Below are positions 56,621-64,000 of a DNA stretch of 64,000 nt, piece after piece. The translations under genes were made by a program, and so were the position numbers. Source of the stretch: Astrocystis sublimbata (taxonomy: Eukaryota > Ascomycota > Sordariomycetes > Xylariales > Xylariaceae); NCBI GenBank assembly GCA_022453515.1, contig JAJNNY010000075.1, forward strand, positions 1-64,000. Direction: 5' to 3'. Positions within the stretch are counted from its first letter, which is position 1; each line of letters starts with the position of its first letter. Below the pieces are notes generated by a model, which was not told the origin of the DNA, ran no database searches, and worked only from the letters and a program-made list of their open reading frames with translations.

Positions 56621-57449
56621 ATTGATAGGTCGTTATTTGTGGCGAGGTGCGGTACTGGTGAGTTTATGTTTTATGTATATGTATGTGAGTAGAACGGCCC
56701 AACAATGTAACCCTCGAATTGCTGAATCAATGGACTTACTTGTACCTACCTGTCTACGCATAGAGCGGGGGGAGGGTTCCCTCGGCATTTATAAAACACA
56801 TCACCTATTGGTATGAAGTCTTTCGGCCCCACTCCTAAATGGATGCTCTTCTGCATCTCTCACAATGCATAGCTGGATCGACGCGTTTCAAATGCTCTCT
56901 CATTTGCTTAGAGCTGTATTGATGATAATGTTCAATTTTCAATGCTGTATGGTCAGTTTTGATGTTGTCAGTCTAATCGCGGCATGTCTTTTTTAATTAG
57001 CAGATGAGTCCTAGATTCGAATGGTCGTCTTTAGGTAGGAACAAATTGGGGATCTTGCTACTTGAGGGACTCTCTTCTCTTCCTTCTGAGAGAGATCACT
57101 TCATCGGGAGTTGCGAGCGATATTGCAGTGGAAAGTAGAAAGATTCCTATTTTATTTCTATGTCTATTGTGAGTGGGGGGTATAGATCCCTAGGAACACC
57201 GGCCTGAATGCTCCTTACATCTAATCTAGCTCGGTGTCGCGATCTATTGGGGTATCAAATCAGTTCTTCATGCGCCGTCTTTCTTTTTGGTCTCTCCTGT
57301 ACAGTTGTAATCCAGTCATGAACCAAACGCCTTCGATATGCAGTTTTTACAGACAAAAGAAAACAGTGCAGCTAGTATCGCATGGACGTATGCTAGCCTT
57401 ATGCGCTCATCTCCTCACGTGCGTTTACACGGTTAGGAATACTAAAGCA
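56621..57449. other. Intergenic between GNAT and alternative oxidase genes
   Basis: 0.8 kb AT-rich region: promoter of GNAT and 3' flank of AOX. Small frames (56613-56816, 57234 onward) are random. Confidence 0.6.
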
Positions 57450-58612
57450 TCACATGACATCCGCTCGCTCGAATCCCTCACCCTTAAGCGCGGGTCGGGG
57501 CGGTGTGCGATCGCCCTTGTAGTCACTAACGAAGGGGTTCGGGTCCTCCTTCTGGTCGAGGTTGCTCAAGGTGTGGTTCACACCACGGTGGCAGGCCTCG
57601 TCGGCGCGTATGTACATGATGAGGTCTCGCATGGTGCGCTTGTCCTCGGGCATGTGCCAGTACTTGACTGCGATGTCCGGGACAACGAACTTGGGGTCGG
57701 ACCATTTCGGAAGATGGCCGTCGTCGATCTGCTTGATGGCCATGGTGTAGGTGTGTACGGCCTCTTCTTCGAGATAGCCGACGAAACGGTGCGTGATCTT
57801 GGGGGAGATCAGGTACGAAAGCAACATTCCGTTGAAATAGACGCCTTGCGCGCCGAGGATCATGAGTTTCATGAACCAGCCTGATAGTAGTCAGCAATTG
57901 CACACACAAGTCTTGGGTTTTTGTCGTGGTTATCAATGGCTCTCTACGTACCTGGCTCGCACATCTTCATAAAGGTCAGAAGATGCATTCGCTCATTGTA
58001 GCTTTCCTCGAGCAGTGTCTCGATCCAACCATTGTCGCGCTTGAGGCGGCGAAGACTGTGTAAGTGTCGCAACATGCCAGCGACCATGCCAGGCACACCG
58101 GCAATCGACTCCAGGAACAAGAAGCGAATCATCCACTGCGCCTCGGTCAGGGGCTTGATCGCATGCGTGGCCGTCGTCGGGTTCGACTTGTCGACGTTTT
58201 GCTCCGACTTCATCCCCGTGCACGTGTCCATGCCCCAACGGCAGAAGCGCATGAACTTCCAGGCAAAGACGTCGCCCCACGTCGCCGGCTTGCGATGTGC
58301 TGGCACGACGGCAAGCATTTCGGCTTCGGTGTAGCCATGATGCGGCCACGCGGGTGGTGTTTCTCTAATATGTTCGGTTTCCTTGGCGGGAAAGAAGTCC
58401 TTCATGCGAGAGGCCGGGGTCGTCGAAAAGGCCCGCGTGCCGCCATATAATTCATTGCGGCGATGGCATTGCGAGACAGAAGGGTTGAAGGCGAGGTGGA
58501 TGCCGATTGGGTGGGATGTCGAGGCCGCCAGAAGCGGTGCTATAGCTCGGGAAAGCTGAGCAGCTTGCTTCGGTGAGCAGAGCCTTCCAGTCTGTGCTGT
58601 TGTTGATAGCAT
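57450..58612 (-). CDS. AOX1: Mitochondrial alternative oxidase
   Basis: Exons 58612-57952 and 57880-57450; 71-bp intron (GTACGT/ATCAG); 363 aa. The N-terminus is a Ser/Thr/Arg-rich presequence of about 70 residues. All four di-iron motifs are present: LESIAGVPG (about 168), NERMHL (about 206), LEEEAVHTY (about 257) and RADEACHR (about 312), with WGMDTCTG upstream. The enzyme oxidises ubiquinol and reduces oxygen to water in the inner mitochondrial membrane, bypassing complexes III and IV. It is often induced when cytochrome respiration is blocked. No transcription-factor site could be assigned. Downstream of the last motif the chain ends in the usual fungal charged tail ([20 protein letters not shown]). 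Confidence 0.94.
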
Positions 58613-61049
58613 CTAGCTGAGGGTCTGCAGTTGTTGACTTGTTGAAACTGATCGAGGTGAATAGTATGATACTATGATTAGTATTGACGATGATACTCAA
58701 AGCAGTGGCGGCGGAGGGGGGTTATAAGTGTTATAAGTAGATAATGATCCTAGTTAATTTGGATTTGCAATTGTAGTCTGGTGGGCAAGGGACGAAAAGC
58801 CATTGAATGTCTCGAAGCAGTGCCACGCTTATATTACAAAAACTTCGTCTGCGTGTTCGTTCCGACATGTTGGTTCGGCTCCGGGAGCTGACAAGATGAG
58901 TCGCCGAACGGCTACACTGTGATACACGCAAAGGAGGCTGACCTAAACATGCAGTAGGTACAGTATTAGGTGAGAAAAAGGCTCCTCGTATGCTAGTAGC
59001 CACTCAGAGAACAGACCGACCGAAAATAGTCTCGCGATCCAAGATCGCCGAGTTTGTTCGCCAAGTTCCCGATTCCGATCATACTAGGTAATTAATTGTT
59101 CAGGTCCGTACCTAGGTAGTCCTTACGAATAACATTCACGGTCTTAGTTTCACGTGTGCCCTGGGATCCCGAATCAATTAGGCCTTTGATGCGGGATCTA
59201 CCGCATCCATAAGCCTCATCCTCAACCCGCAGATCTGGCTGAGTCACTGATCCAGGCCCAAAAGCGTGTAGGTGCACCAATAGGAATTCCGGGATTTGCA
59301 GGTTGAGCCAGTTTTTTTCTCGGCGGTTTTCAACAGTGCCTAGGGCCCTAGACTACAGCTGGGCTCGGCTGGCTTGGCTGGTCAGCTGGTGTTCAAAATT
59401 GCTGACGCCGCCCTGACCGTCGGGAATTGCAGGAGCTCCAACACGAGCATTGTCCGCTCCGTCGCATTTTCGTCAATGGCGGCACGGCAACCTGGTGATG
59501 CAATTTACGATACGTACTGCTTCGCACAGGCATCTAGACTTCCATAGTAGGGTTGATCAAGAGATCAAATTTATTTTATCTTTATGCCACTCACCAGCAA
59601 TTGTTTGTTTTCTGTTGTATGATTGGTCGGACAACACAACTCGACCACGGGATAGAGCTTGGAGAATATGGACCTTGGGTATGTAAATAGACTAACGATT
59701 AAGCATAACGAGTTGGTCTCAAAGCAGGTCGCTTACCTCATGCGATATTAGATGCCATGACACTATGACTTATTATTCGCCTTGTTAGTGGCATTTCCCA
59801 CTTTTCATCGAAAGCAGTTGTCGCGAGATAGGCAGGTCGTCCACAGCAAAAGCCCGATGACGACCAAATTTCCCAATCATGCACTACTGACTACTTACCT
59901 AGTACCGGTCCAATGTGATTTGGAAGATCTAGGGAGGTGGCTTACAAAAGCATACAGATCCATGACCTTAATGTCCCGTAGCGGATTATGCGTGGTGAAA
60001 TCTATTGAAAAGGGCATGCCGCACACATATAAACTTATGATAGCAACCTCCTCCTCACGACGTCCGCTTCAAGAATCATGGCGACTAGGTATCTGGCAGA
60101 CACTAAGTGGCCGAGGTTGAAGCTTGCACAGCTTGAACATGAGACCTTCAATTCTGACCTGTGCAGTTGTCCATCTACCCCGTATGATGTCACTGTAAAT
60201 ACCTATATTTAACTGTGACTGGATTGACAAGGCAAAGCAGGTAGGTATGGTCACGCGTTACGCATAGCATAATACGTATAATCCTGATAGACCACAGAAA
60301 GATAGGTACTGCCCTGCCAAGATAAGTGTAACTTTTCAATGGACCATTTCTTCTCTTCTGGCTCGGATATAAATATAACAAATATGTGTCATCATACCCA
60401 TGGTGGCACTGTGGTCTTATGTCCTTTCATACAATTGTGCCATGTATTCGCCATCTCGGCCATCTTCTAGTCCTGAGGCTCGAGTTGGCATTCGAATGAG
60501 TGACAATGTTTAGACAAGGGTCTCATAACCCCTTTGTTGAGCGATCCTGTTCCTGAAACGAGTGTTTTCGAGGTTCAAAGATCAATAGAGGTAGGTTATG
60601 GTTTTAATTGAGAAAATTAAATGGTTTGGTCAAGTGCGAGATTTGAGGAGCCCTGGTGGTGAGGTTGAACTGCAAGTTCTGGGTGTTGCAGGCCTGGCTC
60701 TGGCTGGCTTTAAGCGGCCGCCTGGGGTAGCGCAACACCTTCCACGTTACCTGCCACGCCTGCCAAATCTTGGCCTGGCATGCGTAAATTAAGTTTTAGG
60801 TTTACCACCGTGAAAGCTTTCTAAGGCTTAAGGTTGGGGCCTGAGAATCCCCCTGCCCCTCGGCCCCCCTCTACCCCTCTGCCCCTCCAGTCTGCTATAC
60901 ATCCCACCAACCCACTATCCCTCCTTTCCCACTCTAAACTTTCTCCTTCAACCCCCATCGCAAAACTTGCCGCGACGATCCTTCCCGGCCACGATTCAAC
61001 CTCCCGAAGCCATCGCAAAGAATACTATACCTGCGTTTACGGATACAAA
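58613..61049. other. Intergenic: divergent upstream regions of AOX and eIF3j
   Basis: 2.4 kb. Contains CGTACCTAGGTAGTCC at 59106-59121 and a pyrimidine-rich tract at about 60850-60960, typical of a strong fungal promoter, before the eIF3j start. Open frames at 59450-59686, 59782-60120 and 60598-60792 are not supported. Confidence 0.55.
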
Positions 61050-62211
61050 ATGCCTGCCGGAAAGAAGTGGGGTAAGTCCTTACAGTTGAAATACTTGGTT
61101 CTTTCGTCACTGCCGAAAATACGCGCACTCCAAATAGTTGGCCACACCAATATCTACCTCCCATTATGACGCCCACTCAGCGACTGGCCTCTTTGGCCAT
61201 ATGAATCTTCATCTGTCGTATATTTGAATATTTCCGCTGACCGGTCTCTTCTCACACAGACGACGAGGAGAGCGACTCTAGCTCTGAAGCCTCTTCTTCC
61301 CCGGGCCTCGCACCCGTTCCTGCTCGCCGCAACAAGTTCGCCGACGAGGAGGATGATAGCGATGTGGGTAGCCCCTTCCCGACACCCCCTGACACGTTCG
61401 CCGGCCCCCCTCGCTAACGCCATGCGCTTCAGGTTCTAGAATCGTGGGACGCCGCCGAAGATTCCGAAGTCGAGCGTGAGAAGGCCAAGAAGGCTGCCGA
61501 AGCCAAGGCAAAGGCCGATGCCGAAGCCGCTGCCAACAAGAAGTCTCGGGCCCAGCGCATCGCCGAGCGCCAAGCCGAAAACGCGCGCCGCCTGGCCGAG
61601 GGTGACTCAAGCGAAGACGACGATGACGAGACCGAGGCTGAGCGTCTGCAGCGGTTGAGACGTGCCGAAAAGGATTCCGATCTTAAGCACGCCGAGGATC
61701 TGTTTGGTGGCGCCGGACTGAGCCTCCGGAACGGCCGCAAGGCGCCCACGGCGGCCGGCACAACCATTCAGATTGACTCGGACCCGAACAAGACAGTCGA
61801 CTTGGCCACGTTGCCACTTTTCAACCCCAACACCAAGGGCCAATTCGAAACCCTTCGCAGTGCTCTTATTCCCATCCTCAGCAATAATTCCAAGAAGGCC
61901 CACTACACACTATTCCTGCAAGAGCTCACCAAACAACTCGCCAAGGACCTGCCTAGCGACCAAATCAAGAAGATCGGCAGCACCCTAACTGCTCTCAGTA
62001 ACGAGAAAATGAAGGAGGAGAAGGCCGCGGACAAGGGCGGCAAGAAGACCAAGGCACAAAAGACAAAAACACAGCTCGTGGCGAGTCGTCCAAATACGAC
62101 CGACACTGCTGCCTATGACGACGAGGGCTTTGGAGAGTGAGTTCCTAAGCCTTCAACTATCTATGTCTACTCACTTACTAACTTCACATCTGCAGTGATG
62201 ACTTTATGTGA
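61050..62211 (+). CDS. HCR1: Translation initiation factor eIF3 subunit j (Hcr1)
   Basis: Exons 61050-61071, 61260-61363, 61433-62136 and 62196-62211; introns 188, 69 and 59 bp with GTAAGT, GTGGGT and GTGAGT donors; 281 aa. The chain begins MPAGKKWDDEESDSS, has an acidic N-terminus with DSDVLESWDAAEDSEVE, a Lys/Ala/Glu helix, the segment DLKHAEDLFGGAGL and a C-terminal KTQLVASRP followed by DDEGFGEDDFM. This is the eIF3j/Hcr1 layout. It binds eIF3 and the 40S decoding centre and aids start-site selection and rRNA processing. Exon 4 codes only the end of the DDFM tail. The GTGGGT donor is less typical, but D-S-D-V-L-E continuity supports it. Confidence 0.9.
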
Positions 62212-63312
62212 GGCGCTTCCCAACAACATTATTCCCACGCAGCTTCATCCGATGACGGCGCTGTTCACGAGCTGCTCAGGTCTTTCGAGGTTTTGCCCCG
62301 ATGGGCCTTTGAGACCTGCCAACCTTATGCGCTTGCAAGTGAAACTCGCCATATCGCCGCATTGCTAGCTGAAGGGAACCCCTACATCCTAGCTGGAAGG
62401 TATTTGAAAAGTTCTGTGATTATAGACGAAAATGGCCACCGTATCAAATCCCGAGCTTCTTGTTGTTTACTGGAAAAGGGGGGAAGCTTGTTGGCGCCTG
62501 GTGGCGCCGTGTCAACCATCGGAGGGAGGGTTCTGGAATTCAGCGAGATTGAACCTGTCACTGAGAACACGGGAGCGTGGCGGCTTCGTTGCATATTCTT
62601 CTGGTGTTGCAGTTTTCTGGGCGCTCAACATTCATGGCACGGTTGCTACCGAGAGCGCGAGGAGAAAAGGAGTAGTGGGCATGGCATGATACGGTATAGA
62701 GCATAGCGAAGAGTTCAGACTGCCGATACATTGCGTGTCCAGTCGACATGACGCAATGATTCTTAACGCACCACCCTTGATAGCTTTCTTTAATTGCCAG
62801 CTGCTAGATTATATCGTTGCAACTACTAATAAAAGTTCCATTTTGAAGTAGCCATCATATAGATAATTGACTATCGGCTCTGAATCACATCCGTGCACCA
62901 ATTCAAATTAAAGGTAAGATCATAATGTGATGATACTTCAAGGTAGAGTCATCACGAGTTTAACTTTATTGTATCTGCGAGCGAGATGTAATATAACCAT
63001 GTAAGGGCGATCCGGATGGGTACCTAATGTTTGGGTAGAACCCGAGCCACTACCACTTCGTCGCTACTAGGTAGTTTCATCGTAAATATGCACCATGAAC
63101 GCCTGCCAAAAAAAAATCCGAATCCTTGCTCGCCGCCGTTTTCTTTCTTCATTTCCGTGGTAGCGTTGAGATGTCGTTTATCGATCAGTTACTTGTACAG
63201 TGAAGAAAGAAGAGATGTCCATCATCCTGAAGAAGAGAAAATCTTCAGCCAACCAGAAACGTTTTCATTCCTCGTCGTTCTCTAAATGCATTGCTTGGAG
63301 CTAGGAGGGATA

Positions 63313-63352
<40 letters not shown>

Positions 63353-63482
63353 GTCATGTTTATAGTGCCAGGAAGGGACTATGTAGGGAGGGGTATCATC
63401 ATATCGTGCCCCGTAAAATGTCTAGGAAGGATTCTGAGTAGAGCGCAAGCCATTTAAGCCGCGGCTATGAAGCTCAGGTATC
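62212..63482. other. Intergenic between convergent eIF3j and Mdm31/32-like gene
   Basis: 1.3 kb of 3' flanks. Contains the poly-G run at 63313-63351. Frames at 62293-62749 on both strands overlap and look random. No gene seen. Confidence 0.6.
63313..63351. repeat. Poly-G homopolymer, 39 bases
   Basis: An uninterrupted G run (poly-C on the opposite strand) in the intergenic region. Length is likely unstable in cells and unreliable in sequencing. Confidence 0.9.
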
Positions 63483-64000
63483 CTAAACAACGTTGCCAGC
63501 GAGTCCCATAAACAGGGCGTGAATGGCAAGGCTCAATGTCCAGACGCCAACTTTTTTGAGGCGGCGGACGCGGCTCTGCTGATCCTCAACGTCACGCGCG
63601 AAGGCGCCGTAGACTTCGGCTGAGGTGTCGTCCATCAGACCGCAGTCGAAGATAGACCAAGCTCCGTCGAAATCCGATGCCCGTTTTACGATGCGACACG
63701 TGATCGGTATATACGTGCGCTTTGCGTTAATGTAGGCTACAATGGGTCGAACCAGTGCCTGGTTGACGTAGGACATGTGCGGCGTGACAAAGGGCACGCT
63801 CGCCTTTACGTCGTTCAGATGGATCCGCAGATCCATCACAAGATAGCGTGGCGGCTCGACGTCAGCTGGGGATGGACTTGTCTGTGATGTTTCGTAGTTT
63901 GTTCGAAATACGGGTAGATGGTCGTTAGCCGGATCGGCCACGTTCGACTCGTCGGTATCCTCCTCCGGAGGACTTGATCCGAGGATGATCGTCTCCGCGC
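63483..64000 (-). CDS. MDM31: Mdm31/Mdm32-like mitochondrial inner membrane protein, C-terminal part
   Basis: Open on the minus strand from beyond 64000 to a stop at 63483; at least 172 codons visible. The stretch reads YLVMDLRIHLNDVKASVPFV, SYVNQALVRPIVAYINAKR, DFDGAWSIFDCGLMDD, AEVYGAFARDVEDQQSRVRR, and ends in a hydrophobic segment (VWTLSLAIHALFMGLAGNVV). This resembles the C-terminal end of the Mdm31/Mdm32 family of inner membrane proteins, which affect mitochondrial shape, mtDNA inheritance and lipid homeostasis. The gene start and any introns lie outside. I cannot separate Mdm31 from Mdm32, and the match is from memory. Confidence 0.62.
   Translation of the reverse strand, partial: AETIILGSSPPEEDTDESNVADPANDHLPVFRTNYETSQTSPSPADVEPPRYLVMDLRIHLNDVKASVPFVTPHMSYVNQALVRPIVAYINAKRTYIPITCRIVKRASDFDGAWSIFDCGLMDDTSAEVYGAFARDVEDQQSRVRRLKKVGVWTLSLAIHALFMGLAGNVV

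Noticed and set aside
1..64000. Search for mobile elements, CRISPR, viral genes and secondary-metabolite enzymes
   Set aside because: No transposase, integrase or reverse transcriptase motifs, no direct-repeat/spacer array, no viral-type genes, and no PKS, NRPS or terpene synthase motifs were seen in any coding frame.

Overview
This is fungal nuclear DNA, almost certainly from a filamentous ascomycete (Pezizomycotina, probably Sordariomycetes). Genes are monocistronic on both strands with long spacers. Most introns are 50-230 bp with GTRNGT donors and CTRAC-like branch points; one is 1.36 kb. The gene set includes BUD3, alternative oxidase, Bqt4, PPG1, Nuf2 and a C-terminal Mdm31/32-like fragment, a combination typical of moulds. 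Coding exons are GC-rich, whereas spacers are AT-richer and carry many short palindromes of the type TACCTAGGTA. I saw no tRNA, rRNA, CRISPR array, transposase or reverse transcriptase.

Layout. 1-1733 is a perfect inverted repeat (arms of at least 831 bp, 71-bp AT-rich spacer) carrying the same short Dcc1-like gene twice, in convergent orientation. 2760-7414 encodes the septation RhoGEF BUD3. 8696-12230 (minus) is an importin-9/Kap114 karyopherin. 13760-14814 is the HORMA protein Rev7, convergent with the proteasome regulator PI31/Fub1 (15118-16345, minus). 17227-17766 (minus) is a Cys-containing orphan and 18805-21059 (minus) a CCHC zinc-knuckle protein. 23734-24930 is phosphatase PPG1. 26449-28518 (minus) is Rho-GDI with an unusually large first intron. 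32785-34160 is a Bqt4-like, membrane-anchored KilA-N/APSES protein. 36362-37654 is mitochondrial 3-hydroxyisobutyrate dehydrogenase. 38252-40814 (minus) is AP-3 beta, divergent from an unnamed 257-aa protein with a possible RecA-like fold (41541-42314). 42559-44026 (minus) is kinetochore Nuf2. A gene-poor 5.3-kb stretch precedes a disordered basic orphan (49347-51716). Then come a thioredoxin with two in-frame starts (54000-54756), a GNAT acetyltransferase (55663-56620, minus), alternative oxidase (57450-58612, minus), eIF3j/Hcr1 (61050-62211) and the C-terminal end of an Mdm31/32-like mitochondrial protein running off the window (63483 to beyond 64000, minus).

The genes do not form one pathway. 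Several concern chromosome biology (Dcc1, Rev7, Bqt4, Nuf2, histone importin Kap114), two act on Rho GTPases (BUD3, Rho-GDI) and four proteins are mitochondrial or predicted so (HIBADH, thioredoxin, AOX, Mdm31/32). This looks like an ordinary housekeeping region, not a secondary-metabolite cluster. Exon boundaries were derived by hand from splice consensus and reading-frame continuity. They close in frame for every multi-exon gene, but none has been tested against transcripts. The most unusual element is the palindrome at the left edge, which may be either a real inverted duplication or an assembly/snap-back artefact.
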